Shown here: positions 34,061 through 43,247 of the stretch, piece by piece
Numbering within the stretch: position 1 is the stretch's first letter
Layout: the number at the start of each line of letters is the position of its first letter
Source of the DNA: CAJXSN01 sp947492235
GTDB taxonomy: Bacteria; Pseudomonadota; Alphaproteobacteria; Sphingomonadales; Sphingomonadaceae
Direction of reading: 5' to 3'
NCBI RefSeq assembly: GCF_042492175.1
Contig: NZ_CP170453.1
Span: forward strand, 2,604,001 to 2,668,000
Length of the DNA: 64,000 nt
Program-made: the position numbers and the translations under genes
The notes under the pieces: model-generated
What the model was told of the DNA's origin: nothing
Seen by the model: the letters and a program-made list of their open reading frames with translations, nothing else
The model's database searches: none

Positions 34061-35065
34061 TTAGCTAACCGGGAAGCAAGCGCCGCCGCCCACTTTGATG
34101 GCATCGCAGGCCGCATGGGCCTGATCTCCCCCAACCCGCAAACGGTAGACCTTCTGTCCATTTACGGTGGCTGCGATCACCGCTTTGTTCATTGTCCTCA
34201 AGTCAGGATGCTTGGCCACCATCTTGGACCAGTGGTCCTCCGCCGCACCGGCACTGGTGGCTGCGGCTAGCTGGATGATTTCGCCGCTCTGGGCGAGGCG
34301 CGTGGGGAGCGTTTGCGCCGTGGGCTTTTCTTCCCCGACCGGCGGCAGTGCTTCGGCGAATTGGGCAAGCTCCGGCTCCGGGTTCTGGATCAGGCCGCCC
34401 GACCCGTCTGTACGGGCAATCGGCAGCGGCATTCTGAGCGCCACTTGCCGCGCATGCTCCTGCGAATGGACCGCCTGATCAACCACGACCACCGCGGTCG
34501 TTTCATGGCTCGTTTGCTGGAACAGAGCCTTGGCAAAACTGCTCGGCAGGCGGATGCAGCCATGTGACGCAGCATAGCCTGGAAGACGTCCGGCATGGAT
34601 CGCAATCCCGTCCCATGTCAGGCGCTGCATATGCGGCATCGGCGCGTTGGAATACAGGTTTGAGCGGTGGAAGACCTTCTTCTGCAGGATCGGGAACACC
34701 CCGCTTGGCGTCTCTTTCCCGCGCTTGCCGGTGGACACAGGAGAGCTGTCCCACAGCGCGCCGTCGCGGAACACATGCATGTTCTGCGATCCCTTGCTGA
34801 TCACGATCAATGTGCCCGTTTCCAGAATATCGCCGATCACCGGCGGCATTTTCGCAGCGGGCCCGGTCGCCTTTTCGTCCTTGGCAGGAGCAGTGGCAAT
34901 AACGGCGGACGCAAGTTTAGCTGTGGTAGCTTCCGCAACGGGAGCCAGCGCCAACGCATTCGATACAGATGCGTCGGGCGCTGCCTTGCATGCGCCCAGC
35001 ACCATTAGCGGGGCGACACACAGAACCGCAGTGAGGCGGCGTATGGTAAAGAATCCGTCAACCAT
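34061..35065 (-). CDS. L,D-transpeptidase lipoprotein with C-terminal SPOR-like domain
   Basis: A 334-residue lipoprotein (lipobox LGAC, C26) with a YkuD domain. The catalytic signature ends SHGCIRLP with C170, and H157 lies in AIHAGRLPGYAASHGC. These enzymes form 3-3 crosslinks in peptidoglycan or attach proteins to it. The end (about 265-334, WSKMVAKHPDLRTMNKAVIAATVNGQKVYRLRVG) resembles a SPOR domain, which binds denuded glycan strands at septa. The C-terminus has two cysteines. It lies on the opposite strand between the GFA and VWA genes. Confidence 0.9.
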   Translation of the reverse strand: MVDGFFTIRRLTAVLCVAPLMVLGACKAAPDASVSNALALAPVAEATTAKLASAVIATAPAKDEKATGPAAKMPPVIGDILETGTLIVISKGSQNMHVFRDGALWDSSPVSTGKRGKETPSGVFPILQKKVFHRSNLYSNAPMPHMQRLTWDGIAIHAGRLPGYAASHGCIRLPSSFAKALFQQTSHETTAVVVVDQAVHSQEHARQVALRMPLPIARTDGSGGLIQNPEPELAQFAEALPPVGEEKPTAQTLPTRLAQSGEIIQLAAATSAGAAEDHWSKMVAKHPDLRTMNKAVIAATVNGQKVYRLRVGGDQAHAACDAIKVGGGACFPVS

Positions 35066-35192
35066 GGCAGCATTGGTAGAACGCGTTTTGCGCCGACATC
35101 AAGCTATGTTTCCGGCGAGTCCCAAAACCGGATTAGCCAGCTTGCCCCACGTCCCGCCTCCCCCTAGAACCGGACGCAACAAGGGACACTGC

Positions 35193-36374
35193 ATGTTTTT
35201 CAATTTCATGGACGAGCTGCGCGAGGCCGGAATCGGCGCTTCTTTCAAGGAGCACCTGACGCTGCTGGAGGCGCTCGACAAAGACGTGATCGAGCAGACG
35301 CCCGAAGCGTTCTATTACCTCTCGCGCGCCACCTTCGTGAAAGATGAAGGGATGCTCGATAAGTTCGACCAAGTGTTCCACAAGGTCTTCAAAGGGATCA
35401 TGACCGATTACGGCCAGAATCCGGTCGACATTCCCGAGGACTGGCTGAAAGCGGTGGCCGAGAAATTCCTCACCGAAGAGGAAATGGCAGAGATCGAGAA
35501 GCTCGGCGATTGGGACGAGCTGATGGAGACGCTGAAGAAGCGAATCGAAGAGCAGGAAAAGCGCCACGAAGGCGGCAACAAATGGATCGGCACTGGCGGC
35601 ACTTCGCCCTTTGGCCACAGCGGCTACAATCCCGAAGGCGTGCGCATCGGCGGTGAAAGCAAGCACAAGCGCGCCGTAAAGGTCTGGGAAAAGCGCGAGT
35701 TCAAGAACCTCGACAACACCAAGGAATTGGGCACCCGCAACATCAAGATGGCGCTTCGCCGTCTGCGCCGATTTGCCCGCGAAGGGGCGCAGGATCAGCT
35801 TGATCTGGATGCGACAATTGACGGAACGGCGAAGCAAGGTTGGCTGGACATTCACATGCGCGCCGAACGCCGCAATGCGGTGAAGCTGCTGCTGTTCCTC
35901 GATGTGGGCGGATCAATGGACCCGTTTATCAAGCTGTGTGAGGAGCTGTTCAGTGCCGCCACATCCGAGTTCAAGAACATGGAGTTCTTCTACTTCCATA
36001 ACTGCTTGTATGAAGGGGTATGGAAGGACAACCGCCGCCGCTGGGCCGAGCGGACGAAGACGTGGGATATACTCCACAAATACGGCCATGATTACAAAGT
36101 GATCTTCATCGGCGATGCCGCCATGAGCCCGTATGAAATTACCCATGCCGGCGGCAGCGTGGAGCATATGAACGAGGAAGCGGGCGCCACGTGGATGCAG
36201 CGCGTGACCAACACCTACCCCGCGACCGTATGGCTCAATCCTGTTCCCGAAAAGCAATGGAGCTATTCGCAGAGCACCAAGATGCTCAAACAGCTGGTCA
36301 ATGACCGGATGTACGGCCTGACGCTGGATGGTCTCGATGACGCAATGCGCGAACTGAGCCGCAAGCAGGGGTAG
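35193..36374 (+). CDS. CoxE-like VWA-domain protein
   Basis: A 393-residue cytoplasmic protein with a C-terminal von Willebrand A-type domain. The metal-site motif reads LLFLDVGGSMDPF (D237), a DxGxS variant of DxSxS in which the first serine is glycine. The N-terminal part is helical and acidic (FNFMDELREAGIGASFKEHLTLLEALDKDV), typical of CoxE/MoxR-partner proteins. AAGGGA 7 bp before the ATG at 35193 fixes the start; upstream in-frame codons run through the divergent L,D-transpeptidase gene. Probably works with the MoxR ATPase at 32778. Confidence 0.9.
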   Translation: MFFNFMDELREAGIGASFKEHLTLLEALDKDVIEQTPEAFYYLSRATFVKDEGMLDKFDQVFHKVFKGIMTDYGQNPVDIPEDWLKAVAEKFLTEEEMAEIEKLGDWDELMETLKKRIEEQEKRHEGGNKWIGTGGTSPFGHSGYNPEGVRIGGESKHKRAVKVWEKREFKNLDNTKELGTRNIKMALRRLRRFAREGAQDQLDLDATIDGTAKQGWLDIHMRAERRNAVKLLLFLDVGGSMDPFIKLCEELFSAATSEFKNMEFFYFHNCLYEGVWKDNRRRWAERTKTWDILHKYGHDYKVIFIGDAAMSPYEITHAGGSVEHMNEEAGATWMQRVTNTYPATVWLNPVPEKQWSYSQSTKMLKQLVNDRMYGLTLDGLDDAMRELSRKQG

Positions 36375-36389
36375 TCTCGTGCCGGTGCG

Positions 36390-37394
36390 TTAGAAGGAGT
36401 CGACTGCGCCGAACAAGGTGCGCAGTTGGGCCTTTTCAATTTCTTCGATCTCCGGTTTCCAGATGTCGAAAATCAAGACGATGCGATCCTCGGCCGAGCG
36501 ATTCCACGCTTCATGCTCGACCGTGTCGTCGAACGCCATGAGCTGGCCACGCTCCCATGACCGCTTCGCCCCGCCGACGCGCAATTCGCCATTGCCGGGA
36601 ACGACAATCGGCAGATGGCAGATATAGCGAAAATTGAGCATGCCAGTATGCGGCGGAATATGCGCGCCCGGAGTGAGGCGAGAAAAAAGCACTGATGGGG
36701 TGCGGCCGTTGATATCGCACAACGGGGTCGAAGCGAGAGCATCGCGCGTGGCGGATTGTGCATCTCCCTGAAGCGTGCCGTTCTCGACCAGATGATGGCT
36801 GCTCCAGTCATTGTTGCCGAGCATGCCGTGATAGTCATTCTGCGCAGCCCCGCTCTGCCCCTGCACATAAGCCGCGAAGGTGCCTTCCGTGTTGCGAATA
36901 TTGCCGAGCTCTTCCGCAATCACATCGGTTGCTTGCTCGACTTCGCCCCACCAATTCTCGGCAGATAGATCGACAAAATCCACGTCCGGCATATCGGGAT
37001 AAAAGAAGACCCCCGGCATTTGTGGCCAAGCTGTATGCACCGGGTCGCGCCCGCGCTCACCGGTCATGATGTCGAGCGCCTTCTTGAAGCGCGGATGCCA
37101 GTTTGCTTGCCCATGACCTGCGGCGGCTAGGGTCTGGAACATGTGATCGATATAGGCCTGTTGCAGCGCGCTGCTGGCCTGCACCGCACGCTGCCGCTCG
37201 GCCGATCCTGGCCCATGCTGCGGGTCCGGCGATCCGGCAGCGGCAGCGTATAGTGCGCCTGCCGATCGCCTGTCGCCCGCGCGCATCGACCAGTCTGCCT
37301 TCGCTAACAAAGCCGTAAGATCGACCGGATTGCCGGCCAGTCTCTGGTCAACGTCGCTGGGCGCAAGGACCGGTTCGGGCGGGAGGGACGCCAT
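36390..37394 (-). CDS. Aspartyl/asparaginyl beta-hydroxylase-family protein with TPR-like N-terminus
   Basis: A 334-residue protein. The N-terminal 100 residues are helical (LLAKADWSMRAGDRRSAGALYAAAA resembles a tetratricopeptide unit). The C-terminal AspH domain shows the Fe(II)/2OG pattern: GAHIPPHTGMLNFRYICHLPI (H249) and FDDTVEHEAWN (H294), the conserved His pair of Asp/Asn hydroxylases. Substrate unknown; bacterial members hydroxylate proteins or small molecules. The ATG at 37394 shares one base with the stop of the NamZ gene (TGATG), so translation is coupled. Last gene of the DOMON-NamZ-AspH operon. Confidence 0.85.
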   Translation of the reverse strand: MASLPPEPVLAPSDVDQRLAGNPVDLTALLAKADWSMRAGDRRSAGALYAAAAGSPDPQHGPGSAERQRAVQASSALQQAYIDHMFQTLAAAGHGQANWHPRFKKALDIMTGERGRDPVHTAWPQMPGVFFYPDMPDVDFVDLSAENWWGEVEQATDVIAEELGNIRNTEGTFAAYVQGQSGAAQNDYHGMLGNNDWSSHHLVENGTLQGDAQSATRDALASTPLCDINGRTPSVLFSRLTPGAHIPPHTGMLNFRYICHLPIVVPGNGELRVGGAKRSWERGQLMAFDDTVEHEAWNRSAEDRIVLIFDIWKPEIEEIEKAQLRTLFGAVDSF

Positions 37395-38605
37395 CAATAC
37401 AGCAAATGCTTCGCTACCGAAGCGGCCCAATCCGCCTCGTCGGACGATGCCAGCGCATCCAGATCGGCGGGCGTAGCGGCAGGATTATCGACCCATTCCC
37501 GCAAAGACGGTCCGCCATTGATCACGTCAATCGCCAGAACATCATTGGTATATTCGTATTTGAAATCCGTCCCGCGCCAGATTGCGTAGTCGGGATAAAG
37601 ATTGCGCACGGCTTTGAAAGCGAGCGCCTGTAAGCGCCAAGGCTTGAACGCCGCGTGATCGTAGGTCGGCCCCTCGGCATGAACCATCAATCCGTTGCAC
37701 AGCTCGCCGGCGTGCTTGTGGAAGGTCGGCTCGAACCAGCAGTCGCGTAAGATGCAGCCGTCCGTCCATTCCGGCGCAAACCGGCGCATCTCGGCGAGCA
37801 CGGCCTTGGCGTCCACATCGGGCGCGCCGAACAGCACTTCCAGCGGGCGCGTGGTCCCCCTGCCCTCGCTCAATGTCGCGCCTTCGATCATAACCGTCCC
37901 GGCATAGGCGCGGGCCATATTCACACTGGCGGCATTGGGGCTGGGATTGATCCAGATGCGATCGGTCGGCCAGCCAAAGCCGGGCGCTGTTTCGGGCTGC
38001 CAGCCCTCCATCGCCACGACGCGGTAATCGACATTTAGACCGAAATGATCGATGAACCAGTGACCCATTTCACCCAGAGTCAAACCATGGCGCATGGGCA
38101 TGGGCGCTGCCCCGACAAAGCTCTCGTTCCCGGGAACAAGCTTGGTCCCTTCTACCGGGCGACCGGCGGGATTGGGGCGATCCAGCACCCACACCGATTT
38201 GCCCGCCTTCTCCGCCTCCTCCAGCAGATAGAGGAGCGTGGTGACGAAGGTGTAGATCCGGCAGCCTAGGTCCTGCAGATCGAACAGGAACACATCCGCG
38301 CTCGACATCATCTGCCCGGTCGGGCGGCGCACCTCGCCATAAAGGCTGAACACCGGGATGCCGTAATGCGGATCGGTTTCGTCCGCTGTCTCGACCATAT
38401 TGTCCTGCTTGTCGCCCTTCAGCCCGTGCTGCGGGCCGAACGCGCTGGTCACATTGACCTCGGCAGCGATCAGGGCGTCCAGGCTATGAGTCAGATCGGC
38501 GGTCACGGAGGCAGGGTGCGCCACCAACGCCACGCGCTTGCCCTTCAGGTCCGCCAGCAACGCATCGTCGGCCAGCAGGCGGTCTATGCCAAACAGCACC
38601 GTCAT
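37394..38605 (-). CDS. NamZ-family (DUF1343) exo-beta-N-acetylmuramidase
   Basis: A 403-residue protein of the DUF1343 family, whose characterised member NamZ removes N-acetylmuramic acid from peptidoglycan fragments. Conserved stretches: VALVAHPASVTADLTHSLDAL, FGPQHGLKGDKQDNMVET, SLYGEVRRPT, VFLFDLQDLGCRIYTFVTTLLYLLE, DRPNPAGRPVEG, PMRHGLTLGEMGHW and NPSPNAASVNMARAYAGTVMIEGATLSEGRGTTRPLE. No signal peptide is seen, so it is cytoplasmic or exported by another route. The start overlaps the DOMON gene stop by 4 bp (ATGA); AspH follows. Confidence 0.9.
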   Translation of the reverse strand: MTVLFGIDRLLADDALLADLKGKRVALVAHPASVTADLTHSLDALIAAEVNVTSAFGPQHGLKGDKQDNMVETADETDPHYGIPVFSLYGEVRRPTGQMMSSADVFLFDLQDLGCRIYTFVTTLLYLLEEAEKAGKSVWVLDRPNPAGRPVEGTKLVPGNESFVGAAPMPMRHGLTLGEMGHWFIDHFGLNVDYRVVAMEGWQPETAPGFGWPTDRIWINPSPNAASVNMARAYAGTVMIEGATLSEGRGTTRPLEVLFGAPDVDAKAVLAEMRRFAPEWTDGCILRDCWFEPTFHKHAGELCNGLMVHAEGPTYDHAAFKPWRLQALAFKAVRNLYPDYAIWRGTDFKYEYTNDVLAIDVINGGPSLREWVDNPAATPADLDALASSDEADWAASVAKHLLY

Positions 38606-39123
38606 AGCATACCTGCCAGCTTCTTCGCGCGGCAAACCTCGCTGTGGAACTCCGGTTTGCCGTCCGGAAAGGCCAGAGCCCAGAACTGGATATTGCCTTC
38701 TATATCCTCGACCACCGCATTCAGGGCCACATCGGCAGGCGTCGGCAATTCGCTGGCCAAACTCGCCTCCAGCTCCAGCTTCGCATCATGCGCGCTGCAT
38801 GCGATGGCCATCGCGCTCACAGGCGCATCGCGGCTGTTCAGCCTGAAATCGTCGAAATCATACGCCGCCCATTGCGAGGACGGGCTCAGGTTGAACTCGC
38901 GGTAATAGGTCCCGCCTTCGGGTTGCCAGAAAATCTCGAAGCAGGTGGTCTTCCACAAATTATCCTGCCGCTGGCCGTGGGCGTGCATCGGAACTTTGAT
39001 CCGGCCAACATCGCCCTCCATCACGAACCTTACGCGGCATCCGTCTGGCGTGGGCTGAATGGCTGCGCTGATCCGCTTGATCGGACCGGGCGCGCAGGAC
39101 GGGTGAAGAGTGAGCTGTTCCAT
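38602..39123 (-). CDS. DOMON-like domain protein
   Basis: A 173-residue protein with the DOMON-like pattern WKTTCFEIFWQPEGGTYYREFNLSPSSQWAAYDFDDFR. DOMON domains bind sugar or heme in other proteins, and this type is often near cell-wall recycling genes. The ATG at 39123 is preferred over one at 39129 because AGGCGG is 6 bp upstream. First gene of the NamZ-AspH operon; divergent from tyrS. Confidence 0.8.
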   Translation of the reverse strand: MEQLTLHPSCAPGPIKRISAAIQPTPDGCRVRFVMEGDVGRIKVPMHAHGQRQDNLWKTTCFEIFWQPEGGTYYREFNLSPSSQWAAYDFDDFRLNSRDAPVSAMAIACSAHDAKLELEASLASELPTPADVALNAVVEDIEGNIQFWALAFPDGKPEFHSEVCRAKKLAGML

Positions 39124-39212
39124 ATGCATCCGCCTATCGCGCAGGCTGAAAAGCGCCGCAAGCCACTTGAAGCCACTTACCCGCCTGCATCCCCGCTGCT
39201 AAGGTGCAGGGC

Positions 39213-40442
39213 ATGACCGAATACACATCAGAATTGCTGACATTGTTGGCGAGCCGCGGGCATTTGCATCAGGTGACCGACGCAGGCGCGCTGGACCAAT
39301 TGGCGGCGAAAGAAACCATCACCGGCTATGTCGGGTTCGATCCGACTGCCCCGTCGCTGCATATCGGCAATCTTGCCTCCATCATGTTGCTGCGCCGGTT
39401 GCAGCAGGCGGGGCATCGCCCCATCGTCGTAATGGGCGGCGGCACGGCGAAGGTCGGCGATCCTTCGGGGCGCGACGATACGCGGCAGATGCTGACCGAG
39501 GAGAAACTCGCCAGCAATATCGCCTCGATCAAAGGCAGTTTCGAGCAGATCCTGCGCTTCGATGACAGCGAAACCGGCGCGGTGCTGATCAACAATGACG
39601 ATTGGCTGAGCGAACTAGGCTATATCGAAATGCTGCGCGATGTCGGCACGCATTTCACGATCAACCGGATGCTGACTTTCGATTCGGTGAAGCTGCGGCT
39701 GGACCGGGAGCAGCCGCTGACCTTCCTCGAATTCAACTACATGATCATGCAGGCGTATGATTATCTGAAGCTGTCGCGCGATTACGGGTGCCGCCTGCAA
39801 CTGGGCGGCAGCGACCAGTGGGGCAACATCATCAACGGTGTGGAACTGGGCCGCCGGATCGACGGAGCGGAGCTGTATGGCTTCACCGCGCCGCTGATTA
39901 CACGCTCCGACGGTGCGAAGATGGGCAAGTCGGTCGACGGGGCTATCTGGCTGAATGAGGATATTCTGCCAGGTTACGACTTCTGGCAATATTGGCGCAA
40001 TGTGGATGACCGCGATGTAGGCCACTTCCTCCGTATCTTTACCGACCTCCCGCTTGACGAAATCTCAAGGCTGGAAGGCCTTGAAGGCAGCGAAATCAAC
40101 GCGGCGAAGGAGGTGCTGGCCAATGAAGTGACGACTCTGGTGCGCGGCGAAGAGGCTGCGGCATCGGCTCAGGCAACCGCGCGCGAGACCTTCGCTGGCG
40201 GCGGAGCGGGCAATGATTTGCCCACATTATCGGTCGGCGAAGAAGGGATGCGTATTGGCGCGATCCTGACCGAGCTTGGCTTCACTGCCTCGAACAAGGA
40301 GGCAAAGCGCAAACTGGCCGAGGGAGCTGTGAAACTGGATGATGTACCAGTCAGTGATCCCGGCACATTGGTGGAAATTGCCTCTGGCGCCGAGGCAAAA
40401 TTAAGCCTCGGTAAGAAGAAACACGCCATCCTCACCAGATAA
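39213..40442 (+). CDS. tyrS: Tyrosyl-tRNA synthetase
   Basis: A 409-residue class I synthetase. HIGN at 50-53 and KMGKS at 236-240 are the class I signatures. Substrate-binding segments GYVGFDPTAPSLHIGNL and QLGGSDQWGNIINGVELGRR are intact. The C-terminal S4-like domain (AILTELGFTASNKEAKRKLAEGAVKLDDVPVSDP) is complete. The ATG at 39213 has AAGG 8 bp upstream. Divergent from the DOMON gene. Confidence 0.98.
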   Translation: MTEYTSELLTLLASRGHLHQVTDAGALDQLAAKETITGYVGFDPTAPSLHIGNLASIMLLRRLQQAGHRPIVVMGGGTAKVGDPSGRDDTRQMLTEEKLASNIASIKGSFEQILRFDDSETGAVLINNDDWLSELGYIEMLRDVGTHFTINRMLTFDSVKLRLDREQPLTFLEFNYMIMQAYDYLKLSRDYGCRLQLGGSDQWGNIINGVELGRRIDGAELYGFTAPLITRSDGAKMGKSVDGAIWLNEDILPGYDFWQYWRNVDDRDVGHFLRIFTDLPLDEISRLEGLEGSEINAAKEVLANEVTTLVRGEEAAASAQATARETFAGGGAGNDLPTLSVGEEGMRIGAILTELGFTASNKEAKRKLAEGAVKLDDVPVSDPGTLVEIASGAEAKLSLGKKKHAILTR

Positions 40443-40556
40443 AACTGTTTAAATACAGTACCCTTGTTTCATAACGGGACAGGCGTGCTTAACTGAATAT
40501 CAGCCAATACCGGCCATAACGTTCCTTCACGAGAGACGCTCGGAGGGACGCGATTT

Positions 40557-40895
40557 ATGTCTGTGGGTGCACAGCTAACAGTAACCGATATGCGCCGCGC
40601 AGCGCGCCATCCAGTGGATTTTCCCGTTATCGCGGAGCATCACCAGCATGGCGATCTGAAGCTGCATATCAGCAATCTGTCCGCCCATGGCTTCATGGTC
40701 GACGATGCCCACGATATCGTTCGCGGTGACCGGGTCATCATCCGGCTGCCGGTCGTGGGTCGGATAGAAGCCTATGTGATCTGGCTGCGTGATAACCGCG
40801 CGGGCTTCCAGTTCGAGCGGATCATCCGCCTTGACGATTTCCTGCAGGTTATCGACGCATTGCAGCCCAATCCGCGCCTGCGCAAACAGCGCTGA
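40557..40895 (+). CDS. PilZ-domain protein
   Basis: A 112-residue single PilZ domain, a cyclic-di-GMP receptor fold. The first motif is RRAAR (R13-R17) near the N-terminus and the second is NLSAHG (40-45), fitting RxxxR and the D/N-x-S-x-x-G motif. c-di-GMP binding is therefore plausible. GGAGGG lies 9 bp upstream of the ATG. No enzyme domain is attached, so it may act on a partner protein; no cellulose, flagellar or pilus gene is adjacent. An MFS gene follows by 38 bp. Confidence 0.88.
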   Translation: MSVGAQLTVTDMRRAARHPVDFPVIAEHHQHGDLKLHISNLSAHGFMVDDAHDIVRGDRVIIRLPVVGRIEAYVIWLRDNRAGFQFERIIRLDDFLQVIDALQPNPRLRKQR

Positions 40896-40933
40896 GACTT
40901 CCCTAGCGGCGCGCGGCCTGCCATGGCGCGCGG

Positions 40934-42232
40934 GTGAACGAGCAAACATCTCCTGATACCAGCCAACCGACGCACCCGCTGAAGGTGCACAATTTCCGGG
41001 CGTATTTTGTCGCCCGTCTGACGATGACGCTGGCGCAATACGCCATGCTGTTGATCATCGGGTGGCAAACCTACAATCTGGCGCGCGATAGCGGGATGTC
41101 GGTGGCGGCGTCCTCAGGACAACTGGCGCTGATCGGGTTGCTCCAGTTTATTCCGCTGTTCTTGCTGACCCCGTTTTCCGGACTCGCGGCGGACCGGCTG
41201 AACCGGCGTGGTCTGGCGCAGGCCACTGTGGCACTGCAGCTGGGCTGTACGCTCGCTCTAGCGTGGCTGACCTGGGAGGGTCTGATCGCGCTGCCGTGGC
41301 TGTTCGGCATCGCCATATTGCTGGGCGTCGCCCGCGCGTTCAATGGCCCGGCTCTGTCTGCCCTCGCCCCAAATCTGGTGCCCAAAGCAATCCTGCCGAA
41401 TGCCATCGCGCTGAGCTCGATCGCGTGGCAAACCGGCATGATCGTCGGCCCGGCGATTGGCGGCTATCTCTACGTTATCGATCCGGCGGCGCCCTATGCT
41501 GTTGCGGGCGTTCTGTTCGCCGTATCTTTCGCAGCACTGGCAATGATCGGCCATGTGCCGCGCAGCGCTATTCAGGGCGCTCAGCGTCCCATCGGGCAAG
41601 TGATCGACGGCCTGCGCTACGTGGTGCGCAACAAGATGGTGCTCGGCGCAATTACTCTTGATCTCTTTGCGGTATTCCTCGCCGGAGCGACCGCCCTTTT
41701 CCCGGTCTATGCGCGCGATATTCTGGAAGTGGGCGCCACGGGCCTAAGCCAATTGGCCGCCGCCCCCGCTGTGGGAGCGGCTCTGACGGCGCTCTATTTT
41801 TCCTTCCGTCCACTGGAAAGCAATGTCGGGCCAAAAATGCTCTGGGCCGTCGCGTTGTTCGGTGTCGCGACCATCGTCTTCGGTTTTTCGACCTCCATGC
41901 CGCTCAGTCTGGCGATGCTTTTCATTGTCGGCGCGGCGGACATGTTCAGTGTCTATATCCGCCAGTCTCTCGTCCAGCTGCACACACCGGATGACAAGCG
42001 TGGCCGCGTCTCGTCGGTCAGTCTGCTGACCATCAGCGCCTCGAACGAAGGCGGCGACGCGTTCTCCGGCACGCTCGCCAGTATAGTAGGGCCTGTGGCG
42101 GCGGTTGTCGGCGGCGGCATAGGTGCGATTGTCACCGTCCTCGTGTGGGCGAAAATATTTCCCGTGCTGCGAACAACACGGACCTTTGACCCGCCGCCCG
42201 AGTTGGACGAAGAGACACATAACAAAACCTAG
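40934..42232 (+). CDS. MFS transporter, EntS/MFS_3-like exporter
   Basis: A 432-residue 12-helix major facilitator. It has the NFRAYFVARLTMTLAQYAMLLIIGWQTYNL start, the loop FSGLAADRLNRRGLAQATV and the second-half loop GADMFSVYIRQSLVQLHTPDDKRGRVSSV, all typical of the EntS/TEA1 exporter group. Substrate unknown; relatives export siderophores or drugs. Starts with GTG (40934). A short gap of 14 bp separates it from cysK. Confidence 0.85.
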   Translation: MNEQTSPDTSQPTHPLKVHNFRAYFVARLTMTLAQYAMLLIIGWQTYNLARDSGMSVAASSGQLALIGLLQFIPLFLLTPFSGLAADRLNRRGLAQATVALQLGCTLALAWLTWEGLIALPWLFGIAILLGVARAFNGPALSALAPNLVPKAILPNAIALSSIAWQTGMIVGPAIGGYLYVIDPAAPYAVAGVLFAVSFAALAMIGHVPRSAIQGAQRPIGQVIDGLRYVVRNKMVLGAITLDLFAVFLAGATALFPVYARDILEVGATGLSQLAAAPAVGAALTALYFSFRPLESNVGPKMLWAVALFGVATIVFGFSTSMPLSLAMLFIVGAADMFSVYIRQSLVQLHTPDDKRGRVSSVSLLTISASNEGGDAFSGTLASIVGPVAAVVGGGIGAIVTVLVWAKIFPVLRTTRTFDPPPELDEETHNKT

Positions 42233-42246
42233 CAGGAGCCCATCCG

Positions 42247-43167
42247 ATGAAAGCCGACACAATCCTTCAGACCATTGGCGGCACACCCCATATCCGCGTG
42301 GCCAAACTGTTCCCCGACCACGAGGTGTGGATCAAGTCTGAGCGGGCCAATCCCGGCGGCTCGATCAAGGATCGTATCGCGCTGGCGATGATCGAAGATG
42401 CCGAGGCTGCGGGCAAGCTGAAGCCCGGCGGTACGATCATTGAACCGACCAGCGGGAATACGGGCATCGGCCTTGCGATGGTCGCTGCGGTCAAGGGCTA
42501 CAAGCTGGTGCTTGTGATGCCGGAAAGCATGAGCCTGGAGCGCCGCCGCCTGATGCTGGCCTATGGTGCCAGCTTCGACCTGACCGACAAGGCCAAGGGC
42601 ATGAAGGGGGCAATCGAGCGCGCGGGCGAGTTGGTGTCCCAAACCGACGGCGCATGGATGCCCAGCCAGTTCGACAATGAAAGCAACTGGAAAGTCCACA
42701 CGCGCACTACCGCGCAGGAAATCCTGAACGATTTTGCCGATACACCCATCGATGCGATGATTACCGGCGTGGGCACTGGTGGCCATCTGACTGGTTGCGC
42801 GGTGGAGTTGAAGAAGCACTGGCCTGATATGAAGGCATATGGTGTGGAGCCTGAGCTATCGCCGGTCATCAATGGCGGTCAGCCCGGGCCTCATCCCATT
42901 CAGGGCATCGGCGCGGGCTTCATCCCGGAGAACCTGCACACCCAATCCATCGACGGCGCTATCCAGGTGGATGCAGAGGCGGCCAAGGAAATGGCCCGCC
43001 GCGCGGCAACCGAGGAAGGCATGTTGGTCGGGATATCGAGCGGCGCTACGCTGGCCGCCATTGCGAAGAAGCTGCCCGAACTGGACAGCGGCAGCCGCAT
43101 CATGGGCTTCAATTACGACACCGGCGAGCGGTATCTCTCCGTACCGGATTTCCTGCCGGGAGCCTGA
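42247..43167 (+). CDS. cysK: Cysteine synthase A
   Basis: A 306-residue PLP enzyme making L-cysteine from O-acetylserine and sulfide. PLP lysine K41 lies in PGGSIKDRIAL; the substrate loop TSGNTG is at 68-73; the phosphate loop GVGTGGHLTG is intact. Sequence and length fit CysK. AGGAG lies upstream of the ATG. It ends before a strong bidirectional terminator. Confidence 0.96.
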   Translation: MKADTILQTIGGTPHIRVAKLFPDHEVWIKSERANPGGSIKDRIALAMIEDAEAAGKLKPGGTIIEPTSGNTGIGLAMVAAVKGYKLVLVMPESMSLERRRLMLAYGASFDLTDKAKGMKGAIERAGELVSQTDGAWMPSQFDNESNWKVHTRTTAQEILNDFADTPIDAMITGVGTGGHLTGCAVELKKHWPDMKAYGVEPELSPVINGGQPGPHPIQGIGAGFIPENLHTQSIDGAIQVDAEAAKEMARRAATEEGMLVGISSGATLAAIAKKLPELDSGSRIMGFNYDTGERYLSVPDFLPGA

Positions 43168-43187
43168 TTCCGTCAAGCTTTAAAACA

Positions 43188-43217
43188 AAAAGGCCCCGCT
43201 TGATGGCGGGGCCTTTT
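43188..43217. terminator. Bidirectional rho-independent terminator between cysK and acyl-CoA dehydrogenase
   Basis: A perfect 12-bp inverted repeat, AAAAGGCCCCGC (43188-43199) and GCGGGGCCTTTT (43206-43217), with a 6-nt loop. T-runs follow on both strands, so it can end cysK and the convergent dehydrogenase gene. Confidence 0.92.
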
Positions 43218-43247
43218 CTTTGGAGCGCTTCGGCCCGAGGCCGTGGA

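Noticed and set aside
40444..40465. Palindrome ACTGTTTAAATACAGT after tyrS resembling an SOS box
   Set aside because: It has CTG-N8-CAG instead of the N10 of E. coli LexA sites, and alphaproteobacterial LexA uses GAAC-N7-GAAC. It may be an operator but cannot be assigned.
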